The position numbers and the translations under genes were made by a program. A stretch of DNA of 64,000 bases. Origin: Bacillus sp. P14.5 (lineage in GTDB: Bacteria; Bacillota; Bacilli; Bacillales; Bacillaceae_B). Positions 9,119-25,636 of this stretch are shown here, piece by piece. The stretch is taken from NCBI RefSeq assembly GCF_003316765.1, contig NZ_NIJF01000066.1, forward strand, positions 1 to 64,000. Reading direction: 5' to 3'. Under the pieces are notes generated by a model. The model did no database searches, had not been told where the DNA came from, and saw nothing but the letters and a program-made list of their open reading frames with translations. The first letter of the stretch is position 1. The number at the start of each line of letters is the position of its first letter.

Positions 9119-9265
9119 GATTGGAGCGGAAGGTGTGCGATCTCCTGCGGGACTAGCGGGACAGGTGAGACCAAGGTTACGTACCCACTGGAACGTAACC
9201 CCGCAGGCGAAGCCGAGGAGGCTCACCGCCCGCCCCGCGGAGTCGTGCACTTGGAGCGGAAATCT
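9119..9265. repeat. GC-rich dispersed element, copy 1, with a 28-bp internal insertion
   Basis: Bounded by GGAGCGGAA-type ends and containing CTCCTGCGGGA, GGCGAAGCCGAGGAGGCTCA and CCGCCCGCCCCGCGGAGTC. Four further copies lie at 25521, 33561, 40931 and 55771. This copy has an extra segment at 9173-9200 that is itself an inverted repeat (GGTTACGT/ACGTAACC). Confidence 0.85.
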
Positions 9266-9311
9266 AACTCCTTTTGGCAACAATCTTTGAGAAGGCATCT
9301 TTCCACAAACG

Positions 9312-9340
9312 TTGCCACTCACTATACTTTTATGTAAAAT
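9312..9340 (+). promoter_or_regulatory. Candidate sigma-A promoter of upp
   Basis: TTGCCA at 9312-9317, a 17-base spacer and TAAAAT at 9335-9340, about 58 bases before the upp start. Confidence 0.5.
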
Positions 9341-9397
9341 AGGACGGAGTATAAATATGAAAAGCAACGTTATTTTTACATAAAAGGAGAGATTTCA

Positions 9398-10027
9398 GTG
9401 GGAAAAGTATATGTATTCGACCATCCATTAATCCAGCATAAGCTGACGTTCATTAGACAGAAAGAAACGGGAACGAAAGAATTCCGTGAGCTTGTAGACG
9501 AGGTAGCTTCTTTGATGGCCTTTGAAATCACTCGTGATATGCCTTTAGAGGAAATCGAAATTGAAACACCCGTAAGCAAAGCAACAACCAAAACGCTTGC
9601 TGGTAAGAAGTTGGGAATCGTCCCAATTTTGCGTGCCGGACTAGGGATGGTGGAAGGAATCCTGAAATTGATCCCTGCTGCTAAAGTGGGGCATGTCGGT
9701 TTGTACCGCGACCCTGAGACACTTCAGCCTGTGGAATACTATGTGAAACTTCCAAGTGATGTTGAAGAGCGCGATTTCATCGTCGTTGATCCGATGCTTG
9801 CTACCGGCGGATCGGCTGTTGAAGCCATCAACTCCCTGAAAAAGCGCGGCGCCAAGAATATCAAATTCATGTGCTTAGTGGCGTGTCCTGAAGGGGTAGA
9901 CGCCATTAAGAGTGCCCACCCGGATGTGGACATTTACATCGCTGCCCTTGACGAGAAACTCAACGAAAAAGGCTACATCGTTCCGGGACTTGGCGACGCA
10001 GGCGACCGTTTGTATGGTACAAAATAA
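9398..10027 (+). CDS. upp: Uracil phosphoribosyltransferase
   Basis: A 209-residue PRTase that salvages uracil to UMP using PRPP. The PRPP-binding loop [14 protein letters not shown] lies near residues 130-143, and the C-terminal [13 protein letters not shown] is the family signature that binds uracil. Full length. Start is GTG 9398 behind AAAAGGAGAG. It is followed after 18 bases by mnaA, as in B. subtilis. Confidence 0.97.
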   Translation: MGKVYVFDHPLIQHKLTFIRQKETGTKEFRELVDEVASLMAFEITRDMPLEEIEIETPVSKATTKTLAGKKLGIVPILRAGLGMVEGILKLIPAAKVGHVGLYRDPETLQPVEYYVKLPSDVEERDFIVVDPMLATGGSAVEAINSLKKRGAKNIKFMCLVACPEGVDAIKSAHPDVDIYIAALDEKLNEKGYIVPGLGDAGDRLYGTK

Positions 10028-10045
10028 TAAGAAGCAGGTGAAACA

Positions 10046-11194
10046 ATGAAAAAGCCTATAAAAGTAATGACGATTTTTGGTACCAGGCCAGAGGCGATTA
10101 AAATGGCTCCATTGGTATTGGAATTGAAAAAGTATCCAGCTCATTTTGAGACGGTTGTAGCTGTTACAGCGCAGCACCGTGAAATGCTGGATCAAGTGCT
10201 GGCAATCTTCGATGTTAAACCGGACCATGACCTTAACATTATGAAAGACAGACAAACTTTGATTGACGTTACGACGCGAGGCCTTGAAGGTCTGGATAAG
10301 GTCATGAAGGAAGTCAAACCGGATATCGTGCTGGTACATGGTGATACGACGACGACCTTTATCGCAAGCCTGGCTGCTTTTTACAACCAGATTGCTGTCG
10401 GCCATGTTGAAGCGGGTCTTCGTACTTGGAATAAATATTCTCCATTTCCGGAAGAGATGAACCGTCAGCTGACCGGTATCATGGCAGACCTTCATTTTTC
10501 ACCAACGGAAAAGTCTGCTCACAATCTGTTGAATGAAAACAAAAAGGAAGACAACATCTTCATTACAGGGAATACGGCGATCGATGCGCTTAAAACGACT
10601 GTTAAAGATGAATATTCCCACGAAGTCCTGGCTAAAGTCGGAGCTGACAGGCTTGTCCTTTTGACGGCGCACCGCCGTGAAAATCTTGGCGAGCCGATGA
10701 GAAATATGTTCCGCGCCATCAAAAGGCTGGTAGAAGAACATGATGATATCCAGGTGGTCTACCCGGTACACCTTAATCCTGCCGTGCGCGAAGTGGCAGA
10801 TGAAGTGCTTGGCAGAGATCCGCGGATTCATTTGATCGAACCGCTTGATGTAATTGATTTCCATAACTTCGCTTCCCGTGCTTACCTGATCCTGACTGAT
10901 TCAGGCGGTGTTCAGGAAGAGGCTCCTTCACTAGGAGTGCCGGTTCTTGTCCTCCGTGATACTACTGAAAGACCTGAGGGTATTGAAGCAGGTACGCTTA
11001 AGCTGGCAGGTACAGAAGAAGAAAATATCTACAATCTAGCTAAAGAACTAATCACGGACCAGGCAGCCTATGAGAAAATGTCCAAAGCCGCCAATCCTTA
11101 TGGTGACGGCTATGCTTCCTTAAGAATTACTGAAGCCATCCGCTACTATTTCAAGGACCTTGAAGAAAGACCAAAATCGTTCAAACCACAATAA
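10046..11194 (+). CDS. mnaA: UDP-N-acetylglucosamine 2-epimerase (non-hydrolysing)
   Basis: A 382-residue GT-B-fold epimerase interconverting UDP-GlcNAc and UDP-ManNAc, the precursor for teichoic acid linkage units. Conserved segments are FGTRPEAIKMAPLV near the N-terminus, VHGDTTTTF, GHVEAGLRTWNKYSPFPEEMNR, TAHRRENLG and SGGVQEEAPSLGVPVLVLRDTTERPEG. ATG 10046 follows AAGCAGGTG. A hairpin at 11202 closes the upp-mnaA unit. Confidence 0.96.
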   Translation: MKKPIKVMTIFGTRPEAIKMAPLVLELKKYPAHFETVVAVTAQHREMLDQVLAIFDVKPDHDLNIMKDRQTLIDVTTRGLEGLDKVMKEVKPDIVLVHGDTTTTFIASLAAFYNQIAVGHVEAGLRTWNKYSPFPEEMNRQLTGIMADLHFSPTEKSAHNLLNENKKEDNIFITGNTAIDALKTTVKDEYSHEVLAKVGADRLVLLTAHRRENLGEPMRNMFRAIKRLVEEHDDIQVVYPVHLNPAVREVADEVLGRDPRIHLIEPLDVIDFHNFASRAYLILTDSGGVQEEAPSLGVPVLVLRDTTERPEGIEAGTLKLAGTEEENIYNLAKELITDQAAYEKMSKAANPYGDGYASLRITEAIRYYFKDLEERPKSFKPQ

Positions 11195-11201
11195 CCATTG
11201 A

Positions 11202-11236
11202 AGCCCGCCCCTAGTTAAAATGAGGCGGGCTTTATT
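11202..11236 (+). terminator. Terminator after mnaA
   Basis: AGCCCGCC/GGCGGGCT stem followed by TTATT. Confidence 0.8.
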
Positions 11237-11237
11237 A

Positions 11238-11290
11238 CTTTAAAGCGAAAAAAGAACAGTCCCTCTTAGTGCTTTAAAGCACGAAAGTAC
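11238..11290. repeat. Short palindromic intergenic repeat
   Basis: CTTTAAAGCG, GAACAGTCCCTCTT and GTGCTTTAAAGCAC in order. Confidence 0.7.
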
Positions 11291-11376
11291 ACGCGCTCGA
11301 AAAAGCACTCTACTCCCCATGCATACTCACTCCTCCTTCGACAGAAGCTAACCAAAAAAGGAGGGACAACAAGCTT

Positions 11377-13580
11377 ATGCGAAAATTCATAGCACTCATA
11401 CTCATATCGTTACTATTCCTCCAGCTGACAACACAGCCGGCAGCTGCAAACAGCTTTAAAATGCCGCCTCTCAAACAGCAGCCTGACCACGTAGAAACCA
11501 TCATCATTGAAACTCCGGAGCCAGTCCAATCATCGAAACTGCAAGAGGAGCTTAAACCCTATCCCTCTATAAAGCTCCAGCATATTTTCACAGAGATCCT
11601 GACCGGCTACTCCATCAAAGGAAAACATTCGGAAATCTCAGAATTCCTGGCAGAACACCCGCAATCAACACAACTGACGACCACTAAAGCACAAACCTAC
11701 ACAGTCAAAAGAGACAGCACCATTCCGTTTGTCGGGGCGGAAAAAGCGAGAGGCTACTTTGACAGCAAAGGAAACAGATTAACAGGCGAGGGAGTCAAAG
11801 TTGGAATTATCGATACCGGCATGGATCTCCATCACAGGGACCTGGCGCGTAACTTCAAAGGCGGGCGGGATGTCGTCGACGGTGACAAAGAGCCGATGGA
11901 GACCACAGCCGGAGAGGGATATTCAACCATCCACGGCACCCATGTGGCCGGAATCATCGCAGCAAATGGGACCCTGCAAGGCATGGCGCCCAACGCGGAT
12001 CTCTTTATCTACCGAGCACTTGGTCCCGGGGGAAGGGGAACGACCGACCAGGTGCTGGCTGCTATAGAAGCAGCTGTCAAAGACAAAGTCGACATCATTA
12101 ATCTTTCTCTTGGAAGTGAAGTGAACGGACCTGACCTTCCATTAAGCAAGGCGCTGGATAAGGTTGCGGACAAAGGCATCCTCCCCGTAGTGGCCAGTGG
12201 GAATTCCGGCCCAGGCGACTGGACCATCGGAACACCGGCGACATCCGCCAAGTCACTCGCTGTAGGAGCCTCGACTCCGCCGGCGGATGTTCCCTACCTC
12301 ATCTTGAAAGAAGAAAAAATCCGTCTTCTATCCATAGATAATACTGAAAAGTGGCGGGAGACAAGGAATACTGAGTTGTTCGATGGAGGACTGGGTACCC
12401 CTGAGGAATTGAAAGGCGGCTTTGGAAAAGTCATTCTTATTAAAAGAGGAACGTACACATTTGAAGAAAAATTAAAAATGCCCAAAAAGCTGGTGCAAAA
12501 GGAGTGCTCCTTTATAACAACACAAAAGGACTGTTTGCGGCGATGTTCACTACAGAAAAGGACATTCCGGCTGCGGTCATTTCCCTGGAAGATGGAAAAA
12601 AACTTTTGAAAACCAATAGCAGGGCTTCCATCATATTGAAAAATGAACAGGACAGGCTCGCACCCTTCAGTTCAAAAGGCCCTGTAACGGTCAATTGGAT
12701 GATCAAGCCCGATGTAACGGCGCCCGGAGTGGACATTAACAGTACGATCCCGGATGGATATATGTCCCTGCAGGGCACAAGCATGGCGGCCCCTCACGTC
12801 AGCGGAGCGGCAGCCATTCTGAAACAGGCTCACCCAGAGTGGAAGGGTCCCGAACTGAAGGCGGCCTTGATGCTGTCAGCCAAAGAAATAATGGATGAGG
12901 AAGGGATCCCTTATAAGGTCTATGAACAGGGAGCGGGGAGAATCAGGGTCGATAAAGCGCTCCAGCTCGATACATTCGTCTTTCCCTCATCCATCTCGAT
13001 GGGCGGCCTGCAAGATCAAAGGAAGAACTACTTGGAAAAAAAGCTAACCATCAAAAACCAGGGAAAAGAAACTAAAACATATTCCCTGCAGCCGGCTCAG
13101 TCAAAAGACAGCCTAAGATGGGAACTGCCGCTGAGCTTTGATTTAAAACCCGGTGAAGAAAAATCAGTGACAGCGCGGGCAATTATCAAGAAGATCCCTG
13201 AGAAACATGTCCTGTTGGAAGGAAGCCTCCTGCTCCAAGAAGGAAGCAATCAATATTCTCTACCTTATTTAATTGCAGCAGGGACCCCGGATTATCCGCG
13301 GATCATGGGATTCGCTGCCGTTCCGGGTGACGCGCCGGATACACTGAGGTATGAAGCGTATCTGCCTGGGGGCGCAGAAGAATTTGCCCTGGCACTGTTT
13401 GATCAGGAAACGCTTCAGCTGCTCGCCATCCTGGACCAAAAACAGCAGGCGGCCGGGATGATTGGCAATCAGGTGAAGCTTCCTTCTTATATAAAAGGGA
13501 AATCCTTTTATGCGGTGGCCTTTGCAAAGGTCAGGGGAGACGAGGATTATCAGGAGAACTTAATTGAATGGTACAGGTGA
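11377..13580 (+). pseudogene. Secreted subtilisin-like serine protease (Vpr-like), apparently frameshifted
   Basis: An extracellular S8-family protease of about 734 residues once joined. The first frame (11377-12609) has a Sec signal peptide (MRKFIALILISLLFLQL, AAA site), an I9-type propeptide, catalytic Asp in GIIDTGMDLHHRDL, catalytic His in IHGTHVAGIIA and the oxyanion Asn in VVASGNSGPG. The second frame (read from about 12475, listed as open from 12504 to 13580) carries the rest of a PA-type insert, the catalytic Ser in GTSMAAPHVSGAAA and a C-terminal beta domain. The shift is at the A5 run near 12474-12478; a sixth A gives KNAQKAGAKGVLLYN in frame. ATG 11377 has an AAAAGGAGGG site. Vpr is the nearest relative I recognise, but it is larger. 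Confidence 0.82.
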
Positions 13581-13608
13581 GGAGGAAGCGAAGGATGCTT
13601 CCTCTTTA
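13581..13608 (+). terminator. Terminator after the subtilase
   Basis: GAGGAAGC/GCTTCCTC stem followed by TTT, directly after the stop. Confidence 0.75.
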
Positions 13609-13805
13609 CGTTGAAGAATACACCATATGAAAACTCTTAACTCGAGGATAATGACGCTTTCTTTAAAATGAACATGACTCAAAAACTGCCAAACTAGTAA
13701 TATGCATATAGGGCGGGAGGATATAAGCATTTAAGATAAATTTGATGAATTTGTGAACAAAACTGAAACACGTGGCAAGGTTGTGAACTTTTTCACTGTA
13801 ACTCA

Positions 13806-13834
13806 TTGACATGAATTCTACCCTATTGTATGCT
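13806..13834 (+). promoter_or_regulatory. Sigma-A promoter of the atp operon
   Basis: TTGACA at 13806-13811, a 17-base spacer and TATGCT at 13829-13834, about 115 bases before atpZ. The rest of 13609-13949 has no gene that I can see. Confidence 0.75.
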
Positions 13835-13949
13835 TACAAAGGATATGAAATGATAGGGTTTTCACAAGATTATCATATTAAAATATCTCTTGCATTTTTT
13901 AAAAAATGTAAAAGTTCTACCGCAAATCCCCGGAAATGTAGGGATGCCT

Positions 13950-14171
13950 ATGCGTCATGATGATAGACGCCCGTTCCAAGCCATGGCATTATATTCGGCC
14001 ATTCTCTCGCAACTTGTGGGATCCATGCTCGTCGGCATCTTCGGTGGAAGATGGCTGGACGGATACCTGGATACCGCACCACTTTTCTTAGTAATCGGAC
14101 TCTTCCTTGGACTAGCAACAGGAATTTATGCAATGTTCCGTACAGTCCGGACTTACTTTTCAGGAGATTAA
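13950..14171 (+). CDS. atpZ: AtpZ (AtpZ/AtpI family)
   Basis: A 73-residue membrane protein with two predicted helices (AILSQLVGSMLVGIFGGRWL and LFLVIGLFLGLATGIYAMF). The MRHDDRRPFQAMALYSAI start fits AtpZ proteins that head the atp operon in some Bacillaceae. In alkaliphilic Bacillus pseudofirmus, AtpZ and AtpI are reported to take part in Mg2+/Ca2+ transport supporting the ATP synthase. The frame is open from 13890, and ATG 13944 is also possible; 13950 has GTAGGGA at suitable spacing. Confidence 0.8.
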   Translation: MRHDDRRPFQAMALYSAILSQLVGSMLVGIFGGRWLDGYLDTAPLFLVIGLFLGLATGIYAMFRTVRTYFSGD

Positions 14172-14177
14172 TGATTT

Positions 14178-14552
14178 ATGACGGAAATTCAACAGATGTA
14201 CAACAGGCACCGCAAGTATATATTTTATCTGCTGTCCATCTATGTCCTCGGATGGGGATTCACTGACTACCAGAACGTTTTTTTAGGACTTGCATTTGGT
14301 ACGGCCATAAGTTTGTTTAACCATTGGCTCCTGGTCAGGAAAACGGTGAATTTCGGTGACAAGGTCCTTGCGGGCGAGAAGATCAGGTCTTTAGGGACGA
14401 CATCCAGGATGGCGAGTGCCATATTTGCAGCAATCATAGCGGTTAGGTTTCCGGAATCATTGCATCTCCCGAGTGTCATTTTTGGATTAATGACATCCTA
14501 TCTTGTCATTATGATAGATTATTTGATTCAACAGCTCAAACAACATACATAG
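14178..14552 (+). CDS. atpI: ATP synthase subunit I
   Basis: A 124-residue protein with four hydrophobic segments, typical of AtpI, which assists c-ring assembly or cation supply. It lies 6 bases after atpZ and just before atpB. Family members are poorly conserved, so the call rests on position, size and topology. Confidence 0.85.
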   Translation: MTEIQQMYNRHRKYIFYLLSIYVLGWGFTDYQNVFLGLAFGTAISLFNHWLLVRKTVNFGDKVLAGEKIRSLGTTSRMASAIFAAIIAVRFPESLHLPSVIFGLMTSYLVIMIDYLIQQLKQHT

Positions 14553-14568
14553 CTTGGAAGAGAGGTGA

Positions 14569-15288
<720 letters not shown>

Positions 15289-15343
15289 TAATATATATGT
15301 TCAGCCCAATTGAACAGAAATAATCTTTATTTTCATACATTGA

Positions 15344-15574
<231 letters not shown>

Positions 15575-15588
15575 TCTCTAACAGTAAA

Positions 15589-15621
15589 ATGGCGAAGAAC
15601 TCTCAGAGAACCTTCGCCATT
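15589..15621 (+). promoter_or_regulatory. Stem-loop between atpE and atpF
   Basis: A perfect 10-bp stem (AATGGCGAAG / CTTCGCCATT) with no T run sits in an unusually long 157-base gap inside the operon. It could stabilise the upstream atpE message or partly attenuate downstream genes, which would fit the higher stoichiometry of subunit c. Confidence 0.55.
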
Positions 15622-15725
15622 CCTTTATGTCCATAATTCAATCTTCTTGATCGAATAACGATATATGTAGGAGTTTTAAACTTAGTTTATGTCATTGTGA
15701 AACTATCGTCTCTTGAAGGGAGTGA

Positions 15726-16783
<1,058 letters not shown>

Positions 16784-16839
16784 GCCGGGATGTCCTGAGC
16801 AGGACCCTGCATTAAACATATAAGGGATTCTCTACATAG

Positions 16840-18393
<1,554 letters not shown>

Positions 18394-18411
18394 TTCATAC
18401 CATAATTACAA

Positions 18412-18446
18412 CGGCAGGACGGCGGGGAAACCCGCTTGCCCTGTCG
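18412..18446 (+). other. Hairpin between atpA and atpG
   Basis: CGGCAGG with GCGGG pairs with CCCGC and CCTGTCG (one G-U). No T run follows, so it is more likely an RNA-stability structure than a terminator. Confidence 0.4.
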
Positions 18447-18488
18447 AGTGTTTTTAAGGTAAGGTCCGAACAATAAAAAGGGTGGTGA

Positions 18489-19349
<861 letters not shown>

Positions 19350-19411
19350 AACTTATAGTGGCTGGAGCATATCCTGCCCAGCCTTTTCTTATAATGGTCG
19401 TCAAAAGCTAG

Positions 19412-21272
<1,861 letters not shown>

Positions 21273-21287
21273 AATAGCAATAACCCC

Positions 21288-21322
21288 AAAACGCCTTTCC
21301 TGACCGGGAAGGCGTTTTTTTA
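21288..21322 (+). terminator. Terminator of the atp operon
   Basis: AACGCCTTTCC/GGGAAGGCGTT stem followed by TTTTT. Confidence 0.92.
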
Positions 21323-21445
21323 ATGCTTTAAACCACTAAAAGGAACAGTCCCTCTTCATGCACTATAGCGTTAAAGGGCTAAAAGGGACTGTCCCTGCTG
21401 GCGCTTCGAATCGGTTAAGCGCTAAGAAGGGCTGTCCCCTAAATT
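21323..21445. repeat. Three tandem short palindromic repeats
   Basis: Three copies in a row of the dispersed family, with cores GAACAGTCCCTCTT, GGGACTGTCCCT and GGGCTGTCCCCT, alternating with TTTAAAC/GTTAAAG/GGTTAAGCG-type flanks. Confidence 0.7.
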
Positions 21446-21591
21446 ACTTTACAGTATTAAAGAACGCTGAAATATTTGTAAAATTTGTTTAAGGAATGTT
21501 TAGGTGTGCTACAATAGGGTATATGTCGAAAGTTGCGATATTTTGTTGTCGTATTTTTACATAGTTCTTTATTGGGTGAGGAGTAATTTAT

Positions 21592-21843
21592 ATGCTAGAA
21601 GGATTTGGTCAGCAAGCCGTCACAAACATGCTTGTTCATTTGACTTTTATCGCAATCAGTTTTTGGGCGCTGCAGGCTCTTAACTTTGATAAGTTTCTGA
21701 GAGCCAGCCGGGTATTCCAGGCAAGGCTTCTGTTCATCCTAATGTCTATTGCCTTAGGGTCTATAGTCGGAAACTTCTTCCTGGATTATTTAATGTGGTC
21801 CCAGCAGCTGCCTTTCATCTTGCAAGCTGTCACCATTCTGTAA
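21592..21843 (+). CDS. ywzB: DUF1146 membrane protein YwzB
   Basis: An 83-residue membrane protein with two helices; QAVTNMLVHLTFIAISFWALQAL and RLLFILMSIALGSIVGNFFLDYL match the YwzB family. Function unknown. An extended -10 (TGCTACAAT at 21507-21515) lies about 75 bases upstream. The position between atpC and ywmB is conserved in Bacillus. Confidence 0.88.
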   Translation: MLEGFGQQAVTNMLVHLTFIAISFWALQALNFDKFLRASRVFQARLLFILMSIALGSIVGNFFLDYLMWSQQLPFILQAVTIL

Positions 21844-22098
21844 AAAAATAGGTCGTTGTACATGTGTTCAAATGCAGCGGGATTGAGTATGATTTCTATT
21901 GTGTGTTTCTTTTCACAAGCTTGATAAAAGGTAGTCAGTTCAGGTGAATGAATGAAACAGTCACAAACTACGCAGATGAGTCTAAAATATATAGAGCTAA
22001 AAGAATATAAGCAGCCTTAAAAAATGTAAAAAGATGACGACAATTCCCAAGTATGTTCTTTCCTTCACAGGAAACACTGTGAATAAGGGGGAGAGAAC

Positions 22099-22839
22099 AT
22101 GAATAGATATAAGGTTTTACTGCCGTTATTATTTTTGGGAATTTGTTTTGCGGTTGTAATTAGTGGTAAATACACTAATGCTTCTGATCATTCTTTAGAT
22201 ATAGATAGGCTTGCAGAAGCAGTTATTGAATCTGACGGAAGTATTACTGAATGGTCTCTATATGCAAGGGAAAACGTAAATTTCTCCACGGATAAAGGTT
22301 TTACAACTTTTGCGGAAAGTATGCAGCAAGAATATCCTGGCTTTCACTGGGTTTATAACCAGAATAATGAAAGACTAGAATTTAAAGGTTTAATCGAGCA
22401 TGCATACGGGGTAGAGATTATTAAAATGGTAACGACAAAAGATGACAACCACCAATCGTATATATTATACGAATTCCGCGGAAACAAATGGAATCATCTT
22501 ACAAAACAAACTATTCAAGACCATTATCTTCCAAAATTGAAAAATCTTTTTGCAGGGGAACCTTTTATTTTCTCTTGTATCAAAGGCGAATTCAGTGATA
22601 CACTTGACGGTGTTTTATCGAAGCAATCAAATAAGTTACTTTCTATTTTAGAGGCAAATGAGTTGGAATCATTAAAAGAGAACGATTTTTATTCAATATC
22701 GGCTTTTTCTAATAAATTCGAGCAATATGTGCCGACCCAGCATCAAAACATGAACTTGCAACTAGGCCTACGGAAAAAAGGATTGGGCACAAAGACAACC
22801 TTTGTCATTGGCACACCCATCCTTACGGTTGAATATTAA
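22099..22839 (+). CDS. ywmB: YwmB family protein (DUF1779)
   Basis: A 246-residue probable exported protein with an N-terminal hydrophobic segment (VLLPLLFLGICFAVVISG). Size and position just before murAA match B. subtilis YwmB, whose fold resembles TATA-binding proteins and whose function is unknown. The sequence is divergent, so the call leans on context. ATG 22099 follows AGGGGGAGAG. Confidence 0.78.
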   Translation: MNRYKVLLPLLFLGICFAVVISGKYTNASDHSLDIDRLAEAVIESDGSITEWSLYARENVNFSTDKGFTTFAESMQQEYPGFHWVYNQNNERLEFKGLIEHAYGVEIIKMVTTKDDNHQSYILYEFRGNKWNHLTKQTIQDHYLPKLKNLFAGEPFIFSCIKGEFSDTLDGVLSKQSNKLLSILEANELESLKENDFYSISAFSNKFEQYVPTQHQNMNLQLGLRKKGLGTKTTFVIGTPILTVEY

Positions 22840-22871
22840 TATAGAGAAATTGGACGCGGAGGGGAATACTC

Positions 22872-24188
22872 TTGGAAAAAATCATCGTCCGCGGCGGCCA
22901 GAGTCTTAACGGTACTGTAAAAGCAGAAGGTGCTAAAAATGCTGTTTTGCCTGTGATCGCTGCTACATTATTAGCTAGTGAAGGAAAGAGTGTCATCAAG
23001 GATGTACCTACTCTATCCGATGTATATACGATCAATGAAGTATTACGTCATTTAAATACAGATGTTACATTTTCAAATAACGAAATCACAGTAGATGCAT
23101 CCAGAGAGTTATTAGTGGAAGCTCCATTTGAATACGTGCGCAAGATGCGTGCCTCTGTTCTGGTAATGGGATCATTACTTGGCAGAACCGGCCGTGCGCG
23201 TGTAGCATTGCCTGGAGGCTGTGCAATCGGTTCAAGACCAATCGATCAGCATCTTAAAGGCTTCGAAGCAATGGGAGCTAAGGTGAAAGTCGGAAATGGT
23301 TTCATTGAAGCCGAAGTCGACGGCGGCAGATTGAAAGGTGCGAAAGTCTATTTGGACTTCCCAAGTGTTGGAGCAACGGAAAACATCATGATGGCTGCTG
23401 TACTAGCGGAAGGCACGACTGTGCTTGAAAACGTAGCAAAAGAGCCTGAAATTGTTGACCTTGCAAACTTCCTTAATAAAATGGGAGCAAACGTTAAAGG
23501 TGCCGGTACTGGTACTATCCGGATCGAAGGGGTAGAGCGCCTGTATGGTGTGGAACATAACATCATACCTGACCGTATCGAAGCAGGTACATTCATGGTT
23601 GCAGCGGCAATCACAAAAGGAAATGTACTGGTGAAAGGTGCCATCGCAGAGCATATGTCTTCTTTAGTGGCCAAAATGGAAGAAATGGGTGTAACGATCA
23701 TTGAAGAGGAAGATGGATTGAGAGTCATCGGGCCTGAAAAATTGAAGCCTGTTGATATCAAAACAATGCCTCACCCTGGTTTCCCAACTGACATGCAGTC
23801 ACAAATGATGGCCTTGCTGCTTTGCGCAGAAGGAACAAGCGTCATTTCAGAAACTGTTTTCGAAAACCGTTTCATGCACGTTGAAGAATTCCGTCGTATG
23901 AACGCAGACATCAAGATTGAAGGGCGTTCTGTTATCATTAACGGACCTGTAACCCTTCAAGGTGCGGAAGTCGGAGCGACTGATTTGCGTGCAGCAGCTG
24001 CGCTGACAATTGCCGGCCTTGTTGCAGAAGGATACACCCGTGTCACTGAGCTTCAACATCTTGACCGCGGCTATGTTGATTTCCATAAGAAACTGGAGTC
24101 AATCGGCGCAGACATCGAACGTGTGAAAGAAGTAGAAGAAGTGGACATTACAGCAAATGAACAAATCATTACAGATCTTAATGCATAA
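22872..24188 (+). CDS. murAA: UDP-N-acetylglucosamine 1-carboxyvinyltransferase
   Basis: A 438-residue enolpyruvyl transferase performing the first committed step of peptidoglycan synthesis. Active-site Cys117 lies in [11 protein letters not shown]. Other marks are [18 protein letters not shown] near residue 17 and [16 protein letters not shown]. Start is TTG 22872 behind GGAGGGG. Its location before spoIID matches MurAA rather than the second paralogue MurAB. Confidence 0.95.
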   Translation: MEKIIVRGGQSLNGTVKAEGAKNAVLPVIAATLLASEGKSVIKDVPTLSDVYTINEVLRHLNTDVTFSNNEITVDASRELLVEAPFEYVRKMRASVLVMGSLLGRTGRARVALPGGCAIGSRPIDQHLKGFEAMGAKVKVGNGFIEAEVDGGRLKGAKVYLDFPSVGATENIMMAAVLAEGTTVLENVAKEPEIVDLANFLNKMGANVKGAGTGTIRIEGVERLYGVEHNIIPDRIEAGTFMVAAAITKGNVLVKGAIAEHMSSLVAKMEEMGVTIIEEEDGLRVIGPEKLKPVDIKTMPHPGFPTDMQSQMMALLLCAEGTSVISETVFENRFMHVEEFRRMNADIKIEGRSVIINGPVTLQGAEVGATDLRAAAALTIAGLVAEGYTRVTELQHLDRGYVDFHKKLESIGADIERVKEVEEVDITANEQIITDLNA

Positions 24189-24200
24189 AAGATATTCCTG

Positions 24201-24228
24201 AAAAGCTCTGCATCCGCAGAGCTTTTTT
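24201..24228 (+). terminator. Terminator after murAA
   Basis: AAAGCTCTGC/GCAGAGCTTT stem with a T run. Confidence 0.9.
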
Positions 24229-24282
24229 CAATTCCCAGACTACCACACTTACCCGCTGGAAGAAAATAACTTGCCTGCTTTA

Positions 24283-24338
24283 TAACTTTACAGCAGAAAA
24301 AGTGACTGTCCCTCTTCGTGCTGTAAAGCGTTAAAGGA
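24283..24338. repeat. Short palindromic intergenic repeat
   Basis: CTTTACAGC, GTGACTGTCCCTCTTCGTGC and TGTAAAGCG in order. Here both flanks have changed TTTAAAGC to TTTACAGC/TGTAAAGC together, as expected for a selected structure. Confidence 0.7.
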
Positions 24339-24462
24339 GGCTATGTTTTACCATTTTTTCTGCAATTCATAGTTATAATTGCTTGTCCACTGCCATAGAT
24401 ATGAATGGAGGTGAAGAAGTTCAGGCTTCTTCGCTTTAATCATTGTTATGGAGGCATCGGAC

Positions 24463-25476
24463 ATGAAGCAATTCAAACCAGTAATCATTACAGTCGCAAT
24501 CCTAATGGCCGTCACTTTTCTAGTACCCACACTCGTTGTGCTTCCCTTCTCAGATGATGAAGCAAGCAGCCAGCTGGACGAGACAACCCAGAAGCCGAAA
24601 GAGACCACCCTTTTGGAAGATTCAGTAGAGGTCGCCGTCTACAGGTCCAGTAAAGAAATCATTGAAAAGCTTCCATTAGAAGAGTATGTCGTTGGAGTCG
24701 TGGCAGGAGAAATGCCTGCCGATTTTGAAATAGAGGCCTTGAAGGCACAGGCACTGACGGCCAGGACATTTGTTGTTACCCAAATGATGAATAAAGATGA
24801 AAATGTTCCTGAAGGTGCTGATGTGACTGATACAGTCGCTGACCAAGTTTTCAGAAGCACCGAGGAGCTGAAGAAACAATGGGGCCCCGACTATCAGTGG
24901 AAATTAGATAAAATCAGCCAGGCTGTCCTGGAAACAAAAGGTAAAATCCTTACCTATGAAGGAAATCCAATATCAGCACAATTCTTTTCAACAAGCAATG
25001 GATTTACCGAAAACTCGGAAGCCTACTGGGCTAATTCTCTGCCTTATTTAAAAAGTGTGGAAAGTCCCTGGGATAAAGACTCCCCCGTTTTCAGCGATCA
25101 AAAAGTTGTCCCGGTTACTGAATTCCAGGAAAAGCTGGGTATCGCCATTGATGGGGGTGACTCTGTTGGTACGATCACAGGCAGGACACCAGGGAAACGA
25201 GTGGAGACTGTTGTGATTGGCGGCAAGGAATTCACCGGCAGGGAAATCAGGGAGAAGCTGGAGTTGAGATCTTCTGACTTCACCTGGTATCGAAAAGGCG
25301 ACCACATCGTCATCACCACTAAAGGATTCGGGCACGGAGTCGGCATGAGCCAATATGGAGCAAATGGGATGGCTAAGGAAGGCAAGAGCTTTGAGGAGAT
25401 TGTCACTCATTACTATAAAGATGTGAAGGTGAGTTCTTCTGATTCGATTATAAAGCAGTTTACGGCTAAAAAGTAA
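24463..25476 (+). CDS. spoIID: Stage II sporulation protein D
   Basis: A 337-residue membrane-anchored lytic transglycosylase that acts with SpoIIM and SpoIIP in engulfment of the forespore. There is one N-terminal membrane segment, then the SpoIID domain with [24 protein letters not shown] (catalytic Glu in GEMPA), [13 protein letters not shown] and the C-terminal [17 protein letters not shown]. The frame is open from 24448, but ATG 24463 behind GGAGGC gives the MKQF start usual for the family. Confidence 0.95.
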   Translation: MKQFKPVIITVAILMAVTFLVPTLVVLPFSDDEASSQLDETTQKPKETTLLEDSVEVAVYRSSKEIIEKLPLEEYVVGVVAGEMPADFEIEALKAQALTARTFVVTQMMNKDENVPEGADVTDTVADQVFRSTEELKKQWGPDYQWKLDKISQAVLETKGKILTYEGNPISAQFFSTSNGFTENSEAYWANSLPYLKSVESPWDKDSPVFSDQKVVPVTEFQEKLGIAIDGGDSVGTITGRTPGKRVETVVIGGKEFTGREIREKLELRSSDFTWYRKGDHIVITTKGFGHGVGMSQYGANGMAKEGKSFEEIVTHYYKDVKVSSSDSIIKQFTAKK

Positions 25477-25520
25477 ACAAGAAATAACTTTGCATTTTTA
25501 ACTTGTATCCCGAGTTAGGA

Positions 25521-25636
25521 TTTCCGCTCCAGATTTGCGACTCCGCGGGGCGGGCGTTGAGCCTCCTCGGCTTCGCCTGTGGGGTCACACCTGTCCCGCT
25601 AGTCCCGCAGGAGGTCGCACACCTTCCGCTTCAATC
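25521..25636. repeat. GC-rich dispersed element, copy 2
   Basis: Starts TTTCCGCTCC, contains GACTCCGCGGGGCGGGCGTT, CCTCCTCGGCTTCGCCTG and CCCGCAGGAGGTCGCAC, ends near CTTCCGCTTCAATC. The open frame at 25503-25685 lies in this repeat and is not a gene. No gene is visible from 25637 to 25990. Confidence 0.85.
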
